From the NCBI RefSeq assembly GCF_019249655.2, contig NZ_CP137557.1, positions 51,001 through 115,000 of the forward strand: 64,000 nucleotides of DNA. The letters run 5' to 3'. Positions 49,900 through 58,717 of this stretch are shown here, piece after piece. This DNA comes from Segatella copri. Lineage in GTDB: Bacteria > Bacteroidota > Bacteroidia > Bacteroidales > Bacteroidaceae. Below the pieces are notes generated by a model. It made no database searches. It was not told the DNA's origin and saw nothing but the letters and a program-made list of their open reading frames with translations. The translations under genes were made by a program, and so were the position numbers. Within the stretch, counting starts at the first letter, position 1; each line of letters starts with the position of its first letter.

Positions 49900-52006
49900 A
49901 GTATTCTCTATCTACGTCGAAATCCAATGCCCATTGGTCGATAATCACATTGTCATCCAATGCCTTGATATCTATGGTGTGATAACCGTCGAGCAGGGTG
50001 ACGTAGAAACTCTTCAGCACCTGACCTCGCCAGATGCCAAACTTGCCGTCCTTGCTTCGGGTATCCTCCATCATCTGGCAAACTACCGGTTCGGCATTGT
50101 CGATGCTCACACTCACTCGCATATCCTTCGTATTCGACAGATAACCCGGAATCACGGCCAGCGTGAAGCGGGCATCGCCCAACTGACTGCTTGCAAATCT
50201 ATAGCGCAGACTCGCTCCCTTAGGCAACTTCACGGCTTTGTTGCTGTGACCCAATAAAGGCTTCAGCTCTATATCCTGTGCAGTCTGACCCTTCAGGACT
50301 GGGGCTTTCGTATAACTCGTATAGTCGTATGCGTTCTTGGCGATGATCGGCTTGGTAAAGTTTACCAGCGGCTGAAGGTCCTGATCTCTGTCGAAGGCTT
50401 CCCCCTTCAGTTGCTTGATTTCGTTGGCAGTAAGGGTTCCCGGCAATTGTGGGGCTTGCATCTCGGCACCATTGATGCTGATGAAGTTGCTCCATTTGCC
50501 CTTGCCCAACTTCATATAATAGGCGTTGAGCTGCTTCAGGGTGTTGTAGGCGCTGAGGCTCACGGCAGCGGCAGCCTTGGCTTCATCGTCATTGGGGAAC
50601 AGCCCCGGACGTGCGATGTCTCTTGCCTCCTGTGCCTCCAGCTCCTTTTCGGCGATGAGGGCAGCCGAGAAGATAGGGTATTTCACGATCTCGAAGAAAC
50701 CGTCGCGCTGGTTGGCTGGCAGGGTCTTCTCGATGTTCACCGTCTTCGTCTTCAATAAATCATAGTTGTAGAGGAAACGCTCCAGCTCGTTGCCGAACTC
50801 GCCCGAATGGAACTTGGTGTCGCCGTATGGCATGGCCATGTAGGCTGGCTGGCGGATGCTGGTGAGTCGGTAGTACTCCTCCATGAGCGGCTGGATCTTC
50901 TTGCCGGCAATGCTTCCGAAAAGCTGGTTGAGCCACGATTGCAGATAGTTTCTGATGCCCGCCTTGAGCGCATGTTTGTTCCAGGCAAGATCCGACATCA
51001 TGGCAAGCTGCAAGGGTGCCTTCTTGGGATTGGTTACGTTGGCTATCCAGGCACAGTCCTCGTCGTTATGAGCCTCGTGGCGGTGGGATTTCTCGTGGCG
51101 TTCTGATTTGGTTTCCAGATAATCCCTGTTGTTGAGCATATCGAGTACCAGGCCCGGAGCCACATTCTCGATAGGCATTTCGGCGTTATCGCAAACCATC
51201 TTCACGTTCTCGATGGTTTTTCTGTGCTTCTTCTTGTGCTTCTTGCCCGTCCATTCCGTTACCTTGTAGTTGTCGGCGATGCAGATGTCGAAACTGTCTA
51301 CCACTGCCTTGTTGTAGGTGGCGTCGTGCTTGCCATCCACCTGCCAGAGGGTGTTGTATTTCAGGCGCAGCATCAGGCGGGCAATGCGGCTGTAGTTCTG
51401 CGGATTCATCCACTTGCTGCCATTCAGCGCAAGACCTCTGAATTCGATTCTCGGGATGCCTGTCCATTGCTGGTCTACGGGGGTGAAGAGGCTCTTGCGT
51501 GGCTGAGGCTTCAGGTCGTACCAGTCCTTCCAAGGTGAAACTCCTGCCATCTTCGAGAGTTCTAGGATGGCGTAGGCGGTGCCTCGGGCATTGCTTCCCA
51601 CCACAATCAGCTTGTTCTTTCTTACTCCGATGAAGTAGGCGTCCTTGGTGGTGATGATTTTCTGAACGGGCGCACCGAGTTTCTCCAGACTTGAAAACTC
51701 CTTGTTGCTGAGCTGGTCGAGCTGGAATATCTGGATAGGAGCGGCGGCTTTCTGGCGGGCAGCATTTCCGGTTACTGCCTTCATGTCGTTCTCGAAAAGG
51801 TTGAGAGCGATTTTTACCACAGGGGCAGTCTTGGCGTTGATGTTGTAGCTTACCTGGCCATTGGCATCTGTCCAGTAAACATTGGGTGCTGAAGCATCCA
51901 CGGCCTTGTGGCTCTTGATGGCTGCGGCAGGTTCGGTTGCCGAAAGATTCGAAGTGAATCCAGCCAAGCCCAAGGCGATGCATATTATAATCTTCTTATA
52001 ATTCAT
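49877..52006 (-). CDS. GH115-like glycoside hydrolase
   Basis: 709 aa from MNYKKIIICIALGLAGFTSNLSA (signal peptide). Central part resembles GH115 alpha-glucuronidases: ARGTAYAILELSKMAGVSPWKDWYD, IPRIEFRGLALNGSKW, YNTLWQVDG; the C-terminal beta domain (LRYRFASSQLGDARFTLAVIPG, VSVSIDNAEPVVCQ) matches GH115_C. Shorter than typical members (850-1000 aa). If active it would release glucuronic acid side chains from xylan. No other glycan genes are adjacent, so the substrate is uncertain. An ATG at 52036 would add ten residues. 5' leader holds a tandem repeat. Confidence 0.75.
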   Translation of the reverse strand: MNYKKIIICIALGLAGFTSNLSATEPAAAIKSHKAVDASAPNVYWTDANGQVSYNINAKTAPVVKIALNLFENDMKAVTGNAARQKAAAPIQIFQLDQLSNKEFSSLEKLGAPVQKIITTKDAYFIGVRKNKLIVVGSNARGTAYAILELSKMAGVSPWKDWYDLKPQPRKSLFTPVDQQWTGIPRIEFRGLALNGSKWMNPQNYSRIARLMLRLKYNTLWQVDGKHDATYNKAVVDSFDICIADNYKVTEWTGKKHKKKHRKTIENVKMVCDNAEMPIENVAPGLVLDMLNNRDYLETKSERHEKSHRHEAHNDEDCAWIANVTNPKKAPLQLAMMSDLAWNKHALKAGIRNYLQSWLNQLFGSIAGKKIQPLMEEYYRLTSIRQPAYMAMPYGDTKFHSGEFGNELERFLYNYDLLKTKTVNIEKTLPANQRDGFFEIVKYPIFSAALIAEKELEAQEARDIARPGLFPNDDEAKAAAAVSLSAYNTLKQLNAYYMKLGKGKWSNFISINGAEMQAPQLPGTLTANEIKQLKGEAFDRDQDLQPLVNFTKPIIAKNAYDYTSYTKAPVLKGQTAQDIELKPLLGHSNKAVKLPKGASLRYRFASSQLGDARFTLAVIPGYLSNTKDMRVSVSIDNAEPVVCQMMEDTRSKDGKFGIWRGQVLKSFYVTLLDGYHTIDIKALDDNVIIDQWALDFDVDREYYVFPVLK

Positions 52007-52048
52007 TTTCTTCGTTTTTAAACGTTGATTGTTCATTAAATGACGTTG

Positions 52049-52117
52049 TTCGTCGATATTTTGAACCGATGTTCGTCGATATTTGAACCGATGTTCGTCT
52101 TTAAGTGCGAAACTTCA
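52049..52117 (-). repeat. Tandem repeat and partial element end in the glycosidase leader
   Basis: GTTCGTCGATATTTTGAACC followed by a second copy GTTCGTCGATATTTGAACCG and a third GTTCGTC. Then TGCGAAACTTCA (52106-52117), matching the end of the palindromic element family. The gene's -7 element TATCTTTG is the complement of 52133-52140. Confidence 0.65.
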
Positions 52118-52178
52118 CATTTTGCAGTTCTGCAAAGATACATAAAAGTGTTTAATATCTGAAATAATTTAGTTTTTA

Positions 52179-52210
52179 TTTGCTTATTACATTATTTATT
52201 GTTACTTTTG
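52179..52210 (+). promoter_or_regulatory. Promoter of the Mrp gene
   Basis: TTTG at 52179-52182, 20 bases, TACTTTTG at 52203-52210; ATG 21 bases later. Confidence 0.8.
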
Positions 52211-52231
52211 CACAAGATAAAATTAAAAATT

Positions 52232-53332
52232 ATGACATTATATCCAAAATTGATAGAAGAGGCTCTTGCTACGGTGATTTATCCGGGCACCAAGAAGAAC
52301 CTCATCGAGAGCGAGATGCTGGCGGATACGCCTAGCATCAACGGTATGAAAGTGAAGGTGGTTTTGCTTTTCCCTCGTGATACGGATCCTTTCCTTAAGA
52401 GTACCGTGAAGGCGGCTGAGGCTGCCATCCATTATCATATCTCTAAGGAGGTAGAGGTGGAGATTGTTACTGAGTTCAAGTCGGCTCCTCGTCCAGAGGT
52501 GGGCAAAATGCTTCCTCAGGTGAAGAACGTCATCGCCGTAAGTTCGGGCAAGGGTGGAGTTGGCAAGAGTACGGTTTCTGCCAATCTCGCCATCGCACTT
52601 GCCAAGTTGGGCTACAAGGTGGGCTTGCTCGATACGGACATCTTCGGGCCTTCCATGCCTAAGATGTTTGGCGTAGAAGAGGAGCGTCCTTATTCTGTTC
52701 ACAAGGATGGCAGAGACCTTATCGAACCTGTAGAGAAATATGGTGTGAAACTGCTGAGTATCGGTTTCTTCGTAAGTCCTACTACGGCTACCTTGTGGCG
52801 TGGCGGTATGGCTTGTTCTGCCCTGAAGCAGCTGATTGCGGATGCTGATTGGGGTGAGTTGGATTACTTTATCCTCGATACGCCTCCTGGGACCAGCGAT
52901 ATTCATCTTACTTTGCTCCAGACGCTCGCCATCACGGGTGCGGTGATTGTTAGTACGCCTCAGCAGGTGGCACTTGCCGATGCGAGAAAGGGTATTGACA
53001 TGTATCAGAATGATAAGGTGAATGTGCCTATCCTGGGTCTCATCGAGAACATGGCTTATTTTACGCCTGCCGAGTTGCCAGAGAACAAGTATTACATCTT
53101 CGGTAAGGAGGGTTGCAAGAACCTCGCCAAGGAGATGAACGTGCCATTGCTTGCGCAGATTCCTATTGTTCAGAGCATCTGCGAGGGTGGTGATGATGGT
53201 GCGCCTGCTGCAACCAAGGTTGATTCCATCACCGGTCAGGCTTTCCTGAGTCTTGCCCAGAGCATCGTTACCGTGGTGAACCGCAGAAATGCCGAGAAGG
53301 CTCCAACCAAGATTGTAAGTACTCATAAGTAG
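52232..53332 (+). CDS. Mrp/NBP35-family ATP-binding protein
   Basis: 366 aa. N-terminal MIP18-like domain (LYPKLIEEALATVIYPGTKKNLIES), then the P-loop IAVSSGKGGVGKSTVSANLAIALA with the deviant Walker A Lys, LLDTDIFGPSMPKMFG and DYFILDTPPGTSDIHLT. A carrier for Fe-S clusters. In E. coli Mrp a CxxC pair follows ENM; here the segment is ENMAYFTPAELPENKYYIFG without it, so cluster binding may differ. Start at MTLYPKLIEE fits the family; the longer frame crosses the promoter. Confidence 0.9.
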   Translation: MTLYPKLIEEALATVIYPGTKKNLIESEMLADTPSINGMKVKVVLLFPRDTDPFLKSTVKAAEAAIHYHISKEVEVEIVTEFKSAPRPEVGKMLPQVKNVIAVSSGKGGVGKSTVSANLAIALAKLGYKVGLLDTDIFGPSMPKMFGVEEERPYSVHKDGRDLIEPVEKYGVKLLSIGFFVSPTTATLWRGGMACSALKQLIADADWGELDYFILDTPPGTSDIHLTLLQTLAITGAVIVSTPQQVALADARKGIDMYQNDKVNVPILGLIENMAYFTPAELPENKYYIFGKEGCKNLAKEMNVPLLAQIPIVQSICEGGDDGAPAATKVDSITGQAFLSLAQSIVTVVNRRNAEKAPTKIVSTHK

Positions 53333-53376
53333 TAAATAACCTATTTGGCAAGGTTATAAAACTTGAGTCATAAAAT

Positions 53377-53420
53377 AATAAAGCTAGGATTGCCCGCAAG
53401 CAGTCCTAGCTTTATTTTTA
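53377..53420 (+). terminator. Terminator of the Mrp gene
   Basis: AATAAAGCTAGGA pairs with TCCTAGCTTTATT around a 14-base loop, followed by T residues. TTAACAG and TTTATAG repeats follow to 53541. Confidence 0.82.
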
Positions 53421-53541
53421 TCTCAGGGGGTTAACAGGGTTAACAGTTAACAGCTCATTTTTTATAGTTTATAGTTTATAATTTATAGTTTATAGGGCTT
53501 AGCCGTTAGCAAGATTGCTATAAACTTTTAATTCTAAACTC

Positions 53542-54801
53542 TTAACTATCAATAATTTCTTCTGCCTCATCCTCTTCTTCTGCTACTTCTGCTGGCAGAT
53601 TCGCCTTGAGTCTTGCTGAGCGCAACTGAAGTCTGAAAACCAGGCAGGTGGCGAGGAAATACACGCCGGTTTGTATCCACAATGCCCGGAATTCAGGGAG
53701 AATGTCGGCTAGCGATGCTCCCATGCTGCTGATTCTGAGGAATCCTCTGATACCGAAAGTGGATGGGAAAACCCAGGCAAAACCTTGCCAGAAGGCTGGA
53801 ATATTGCTCTGTGGCCACGAAATTCCCGTCATAAAGAGCAATGGTACTGAGGTGAAAACCACCAGAAGCATTACATTCTCACGGTATCTTACCAAGCAGG
53901 ATAGCATCAGTCCGAAGAATACGCAGGATAGAATGTATGGCAGGAGGAAGCCCAGGATGGTGGTCCAGGTTACCATGCTGACGAAGCCGAACATCTTCGG
54001 CACTACCAGCGTAAGATACATGCCCAATACGGCATAGACCATGAAATAAACCAGAGCCTTGCCGAATACGATGCGGAAAATGCCGCCATAATGTTTGCTC
54101 ACCGGAATCAGTTCGCGGTTTCTGTTGAGCTCTCTCGATGTTCCTGCTGCCATTCCGATGCCCAGCAGCATGGTTTGCTGCAGGATGAGCACCAGCACGC
54201 CTGGCAGGATGGCGTTGCCGTATCCGCCGGTGGTGTTGAATATCGGCACTTCATCGAATTCCAATGGATGGGCGGTAAGCTCATCGTCTCTATCCGTGAA
54301 TCCTCCACCTTTCGAAATCTGAATGCCCGAGTTTATCTTGCTTGCCACATTCTGTGCCGTCTGGTAAATCGCCTTGTAGGTAAGCATCAGACTCATGTCG
54401 CAATAAACGCCCACATGTGCCTGTTCGCCACGGTTCAATCGGGTGTCGAAGTCGGCAGGAATATAGATGATTCCGTGCACCGCCTGCTTCTGCACCAGCT
54501 GCTTCGCCTCGTCGAGACTGTTGCAGTAATAGGTGGCCTTGGCATCGGGAGAGGCATCGTAGTCGCGGATAAACTCTCGGGAGCTATGGCTGTGGCTCAA
54601 GTCCACAATCGCCGTATCCACTTCTCTCACCACCTCGTTGTTGTAAATCCACGAGTAGAGCAGCGGATAACCCAGCGGCACCAGGATGCAGAAGATGAGC
54701 ACACCTTCGTCGCGGAACACATTGCGCATCTCCGTCTTCCAGATGAAGCACATGTCCCAGATGCCATTGATAATCTTATATAATAAACTACTTTTCTTCA
54801 T
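53542..54801 (-). CDS. ABC-2 type transporter permease
   Basis: 419 aa. One N-terminal membrane segment, a large external domain (EVDTAIVDLSHSHSSREFIRDYDASPDAKAT), then five helices (VLVLILQQTMLLGIGMAAGTS, LVYFMVYAVLGMYLTLVV and others) as in ABC2_membrane_3. Acidic C-terminus EVAEEEDEAEEIIDS. Fourth gene of tolC-hlyD-permease-permease, overlapping the previous gene by one base. With YbhS/YbhR-type permeases an ATPase is needed, and none is here. Confidence 0.87.
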   Translation of the reverse strand: MKKSSLLYKIINGIWDMCFIWKTEMRNVFRDEGVLIFCILVPLGYPLLYSWIYNNEVVREVDTAIVDLSHSHSSREFIRDYDASPDAKATYYCNSLDEAKQLVQKQAVHGIIYIPADFDTRLNRGEQAHVGVYCDMSLMLTYKAIYQTAQNVASKINSGIQISKGGGFTDRDDELTAHPLEFDEVPIFNTTGGYGNAILPGVLVLILQQTMLLGIGMAAGTSRELNRNRELIPVSKHYGGIFRIVFGKALVYFMVYAVLGMYLTLVVPKMFGFVSMVTWTTILGFLLPYILSCVFFGLMLSCLVRYRENVMLLVVFTSVPLLFMTGISWPQSNIPAFWQGFAWVFPSTFGIRGFLRISSMGASLADILPEFRALWIQTGVYFLATCLVFRLQLRSARLKANLPAEVAEEEDEAEEIIDS

Positions 54802-55964
54802 TACGGTAAGTATTTATATACCAGCATTGCCTTCTTGATGTTCCAGACGGTGAGGATAGGCAGGGCGCAGAAAAGCACTAGCGCACCCCAGTGGAGCACG
54901 GCATCGCTCATCGGGAAACCATTGAAGATGTTCATCTGGTAAATCATGTAGTAGTGACGCATAGGGAAGAGCTGGCCGATGGCTTCGATAGGGGAATCCA
55001 TGGCAAAGAGCGGATAGGTGGCTCCGCAGATGGAGAAACTCACCACGCCCCACAGCGAACAGATACTCATCGACATGCGGAGCGAAGGCATCAGTCCGAA
55101 GGCAAAGATGCCGAAGCACTGGCAAGCCAGTACGCTCACCACGCCCAGGAGTACGATGGGCAGTGCTCCGCCCGGATGAGGGAATCCCAACACATAATAG
55201 ATGTAGAACTCAAAGAGCAGGAAGATGCTCAGGAAGATGAGTGTCTGCGGCAGCATCTTGCCGGCGATGGCGAGATAAGGGTTGTTGTCCGACATGCGCA
55301 TCCAGTCTCTGGCACGGTTGAACTTCAATTCCGTTCCTATAGAATAAGGTGTAAGCAGGAAGATGAAGAGCATGATGAGTCCCGGCACCATCACGGTGGA
55401 GAGATAGTAGTTGTAGTTGGCGTATGGATTGCCAATCATGTGCAGATCCACGGCGATGGGTTGCAGGAAGGTCATGATTTCATCATTCGTCTTTCCCAGG
55501 GCCGAGAGCTTCGCCATTCCTGCCGCAGCGCCTCCCAGGGTAGAGATGGTCTTCAAATCTCGGAAGAGCAGGGAACCTGCCGCCAGCGACACACTGCTAT
55601 AGTAGAAGGAAATCTTTGGCTGTCGGGAAGCCATCAGCCCTGCCTCCGTACCATCGGGAATGACCAGGAAGGCATAGATTTCGTTCTTCTGTATAGCATG
55701 TCTTGCCTCAGCGATGTTTTCGTAATGCGATACCACCTTGGTGGTCTGGAAGGCATCGAGCTTATGCACCAGCTGTCGGGAGGTAGCCGTGTTGTCCTGG
55801 TCAACGATGCCCACAGGCATGTCTGTAGGCACACCTTCCTTCATCAGTGAGGTGAAGAAGATCACCACCACGATGGGGAAGATGACCATGCAGAAGAGAT
55901 AGATGGGATTCTTCCACATGATGCTGCATTCTCTGAGGGCTATATGATATAATCTCTTGAACAT
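54801..55964 (-). CDS. ABC-2 type transporter permease
   Basis: 387 aa. Same layout as its neighbour: IYLFCMVIFPIVVVIFFTSLM, an external domain with VDQDNTATSRQLVHKLDAFQ, then five helices (VMVPGLIMLFIFLLTPYSIG, PIVLLGVVSVLACQCFGIFAFG). The two permeases probably form a heterodimer for export across the inner membrane, connected to HlyD and TolC. Its ATG lies just below hlyD, 5 bases away. Confidence 0.87.
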   Translation of the reverse strand: MFKRLYHIALRECSIMWKNPIYLFCMVIFPIVVVIFFTSLMKEGVPTDMPVGIVDQDNTATSRQLVHKLDAFQTTKVVSHYENIAEARHAIQKNEIYAFLVIPDGTEAGLMASRQPKISFYYSSVSLAAGSLLFRDLKTISTLGGAAAGMAKLSALGKTNDEIMTFLQPIAVDLHMIGNPYANYNYYLSTVMVPGLIMLFIFLLTPYSIGTELKFNRARDWMRMSDNNPYLAIAGKMLPQTLIFLSIFLLFEFYIYYVLGFPHPGGALPIVLLGVVSVLACQCFGIFAFGLMPSLRMSMSICSLWGVVSFSICGATYPLFAMDSPIEAIGQLFPMRHYYMIYQMNIFNGFPMSDAVLHWGALVLFCALPILTVWNIKKAMLVYKYLP

Positions 55965-55969
55965 AGAAG

Positions 55970-56953
55970 TTATTTAATGATGAGTGACATTCCCGGGCGC
56001 AAACCATCGAGCTTGGTGATAGGACGGGCCTTCACCTCGAAGGTCTTGCGGTCGTAATCGCCATTGTCCTTGGTGGCCTTCCAGGTGGCGTAAGAGCCCT
56101 GGTCCTTCAGGTAATACACTTTCATCTTGATTTCCTTGTTGAAGGCTGGCACGAAAGCGGTGAACTCATCGCCCTTGTTCAAGCCCTGCAGATGGTCTTC
56201 GCGCACATTGAAGGTGCCCCACATATCGCTCATGATAGAGATGCTCATGATTGGGGAACCGAGACCTACCAGCTCGCCTACCTTAGGATAAACGTTGCTT
56301 ACCTCGCCCTCGCACTGAGCCACCTGGACAGTCTCCTTCAAGAGATTCTTCACTACATCCACGGCGCTCTTCGAAGCCTGGGTGTTGTTGGCAGCCATGC
56401 GCTTCTCCTGCTCACGGGCTCCGTTCTTCGCCATCTCATACTGGCTTCTGGCTGCTGCCACCTGCGCCTCTGTAGCCTTGTAGGCAGCGAAGGCCTCGTC
56501 GCGTTTCTGACCGCTGATGACGCCCTCGTTGTAGAGGTTCTGCATGCGGTCGTAGGTTTTCTTGGCGATGGTAGCGGCTGCTTCTGCCTGCTGAACCAGC
56601 TGGAAGGCTCCCTGAATCTGTTCCTTGCGGGCACCGGCATCAGTCAAATCCTTCATTGCCTCGGCTGCGGCATTGGTAGCCTGGAGCATCTGCTCCTGCG
56701 ATTTCATCTCTGGAACTTCGAGGATGGCGAGGGTGTCGCCCACGTGAACGTAGTCGCCCTCTTTCACTCTCAACTCTACTACACGACCCGGCAGCTTGCA
56801 GGATACTCTGTATTCTGATACTTCCACTTCGCCCTGGATGGTGTCGTCCTTCTGTTCCAGAGTGAAGAAACCGATGACACCCACGAGGATGACTACTGCC
56901 GTAAATCCGATAACGGCGAGCAATATGTTGTTATGCTGTGATTTCTTAGACAT
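55970..56953 (-). CDS. HlyD-family membrane fusion protein
   Basis: 327 aa. One N-terminal membrane helix (LAVIGFTAVVILVGVIGFF), biotinyl-lipoyl-like half (VSCKLPGRVVELRVKEGDYVHVGDTLAIL), an alpha hairpin (80-200), and a second barrel-like half ending RPGMSLIIK. Bridges the inner-membrane permeases and TolC. Second gene of the exporter operon. Confidence 0.9.
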   Translation of the reverse strand: MSKKSQHNNILLAVIGFTAVVILVGVIGFFTLEQKDDTIQGEVEVSEYRVSCKLPGRVVELRVKEGDYVHVGDTLAILEVPEMKSQEQMLQATNAAAEAMKDLTDAGARKEQIQGAFQLVQQAEAAATIAKKTYDRMQNLYNEGVISGQKRDEAFAAYKATEAQVAAARSQYEMAKNGAREQEKRMAANNTQASKSAVDVVKNLLKETVQVAQCEGEVSNVYPKVGELVGLGSPIMSISIMSDMWGTFNVREDHLQGLNKGDEFTAFVPAFNKEIKMKVYYLKDQGSYATWKATKDNGDYDRKTFEVKARPITKLDGLRPGMSLIIK

Positions 56954-56985
56954 ATTCTTCTGATTTTTATTTTATGTTTTTATAA

Positions 56986-58494
56986 TTACTGCAGGATTCC
57001 CAGTGCCTTGTTCAGGCCCACCTGGGTCAGCTTCACGTCGATTTCTGCGTCAATCTTCTGGCTCTGTGCCTGCTGCCAGGCGGTCTGTGCAGCCATCACG
57101 TCGGTCACCTCCATCACGCCTTCCTTGAATCCAAGGTTGGCGCATCTGAGGTTTTCCTCGGCACTGGCGATGTTCTTCATCGCCATGCTGAGCTTCTTCT
57201 GCGCCTCCTTTACCTTAAACTGGCTTTGGGCAATCTGGAGATGGATTTTCTCGCGGGTATCGTCGAGATTCATCTGGGCGATGTTGCTGGCAGCCTTGGC
57301 TGCGCGCACCTTATAGGCTCCGTCGAACCAGTTCCATACCGGCACCTGAACGATGACGCCCACATTCCATACACCTGCGAATTTCTTCTCGAAACCGTTG
57401 AATACATTCGGATTCGAGATGGTGTATCCGCCGGTTAAAGCCACGTGTGGCAGATAGACGGCACGCACCAGATTGGTGGCCTGCTTCGAAATATCGAGGG
57501 TGTTCTGCAGCATGCGCAACTCCGGACGGGTGTTCATGGCAGAATCGGATGCGGCTATCCGCTGCTGCTCAGTATCCACAGGTGTTCCAGAAAGTGCCAG
57601 CGACTCCTTGTCTTCATCGGCAAGGGTTATCTGCTGGTTCATCGGAATGCCGCAGAGCTGACAGAGCAGCATCTTCGAGAGTACCAGACCATCTTCTGCT
57701 TGAGTAATCTTCATCTCGGCTTCGTTCACCTTTACATCTACCTTCAGTCCATCCGCCTTGGTGGCTACTCCCTGCTGGATCATCTTGTGCACATCCTCGT
57801 TGAGCTTCTTCACCAGGTTGTGATAGCTGGTGGCAAGTTTGTACTTCTGTTTCAGGGAAACGGCGAGCCAGTAGGCCTGGTCGATGCTGTAGAGGGTCTG
57901 CTGGGTCTGCATGTCGAGGTCGTTGTCGGCGATTTGCTCCCCGATGTCGGCTATCTTGTTGGCTGCGATGATGGCTCCACCCATGTAGATAGGCTGTCGC
58001 ACCATCACGCTACCCGCCCACATGTTTCGGGTGTCGGTGCGGAAGGCATCCACCACGCTCTGTCCCAGGGCGTTGCCCTGCTGCTGGATAAGGCCGCCTT
58101 TCTCGTTGAGCAATCCGCCAATCTTCTGCGCCTGTTCCGGGGTAAGCAGTCCTTTGCCCACCAGTTCGGTCATCATATTGTTGGCGTTGCCAGAAATGCC
58201 GCCCAGGATATTGGATCCCAGATTGCTGAAAGCTGATTTCTGACCCTCATTGAGCAGTGAAATCTCCTTACTGAACCATTCGTATCCGCCCAAGGCATCC
58301 ACCTTAGGCAAATATTTCGTGCGTGCCGACTTCTTCAGGTTGGTCGCCACGTCTTTCTTGAGCTTAGAGGCATTGAGCTGCTTGTTGTTGCGCAGCGCCA
58401 TGGCACGGCAACTGTCCAGGTTCAATTCCAGAGATTGAGCCTCGGCGGCAGTCATTGCTCCCATCAGCATGATAAGAGTTAATATTTTTTTCAT
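56986..58494 (-). CDS. TolC-family outer-membrane efflux protein
   Basis: 502 aa. Signal peptide MKKILTLIMLMGAMTAAEAQ, then the two OEP repeats: LNLDSCRAMALRNNKQLNASKLKKDVA early, and LDISKQATNLVRAVYLPHVALTGGY in the second half; long helices between. The final LTQVGLNKALGILQ is typical. Forms the outer-membrane exit duct. First gene of the operon, promoter at 58527-58556. Confidence 0.9.
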   Translation of the reverse strand: MKKILTLIMLMGAMTAAEAQSLELNLDSCRAMALRNNKQLNASKLKKDVATNLKKSARTKYLPKVDALGGYEWFSKEISLLNEGQKSAFSNLGSNILGGISGNANNMMTELVGKGLLTPEQAQKIGGLLNEKGGLIQQQGNALGQSVVDAFRTDTRNMWAGSVMVRQPIYMGGAIIAANKIADIGEQIADNDLDMQTQQTLYSIDQAYWLAVSLKQKYKLATSYHNLVKKLNEDVHKMIQQGVATKADGLKVDVKVNEAEMKITQAEDGLVLSKMLLCQLCGIPMNQQITLADEDKESLALSGTPVDTEQQRIAASDSAMNTRPELRMLQNTLDISKQATNLVRAVYLPHVALTGGYTISNPNVFNGFEKKFAGVWNVGVIVQVPVWNWFDGAYKVRAAKAASNIAQMNLDDTREKIHLQIAQSQFKVKEAQKKLSMAMKNIASAEENLRCANLGFKEGVMEVTDVMAAQTAWQQAQSQKIDAEIDVKLTQVGLNKALGILQ

Positions 58495-58526
58495 CCTTTT
58501 ACAATAATATTATATAATATCGGATG

Positions 58527-58556
58527 CAAAATTATGGAATTATTCTTAAATGGCAA
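58527..58556 (-). promoter_or_regulatory. Promoter of the exporter operon
   Basis: On the minus strand TTTG (complement 58553-58556), 18 bases, TAATTTTG (complement 58527-58534); 33 bases before the tolC ATG. Confidence 0.65.
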
Positions 58557-58668
58557 AGAAAATTTAATTATCAAATCTTTAAGAATCGAAAAATATATTA
58601 TATTATGGAAAAAAAGAACATACAAGATGAATTCTCGTTGTTCTTTTTCTCCTAAATAATATGGTAAG

Positions 58669-58717
58669 TTATTCTCTTTATCTTTGATAAGTTATCCTCT
58701 TTATCTTTGATAAGTTA
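58669..58717 (-). repeat. 23-bp tandem repeat at the FimB-like gene stop
   Basis: TTATTCTCTTTATCTTTGAT and TTATCCTCTTTATCTTTGAT start two 23-base units directly adjoining the stop (complement of TTA at 58715-58717). Read on the minus strand each unit ends in (G/A)ATAA, as the gene does. Confidence 0.8.
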
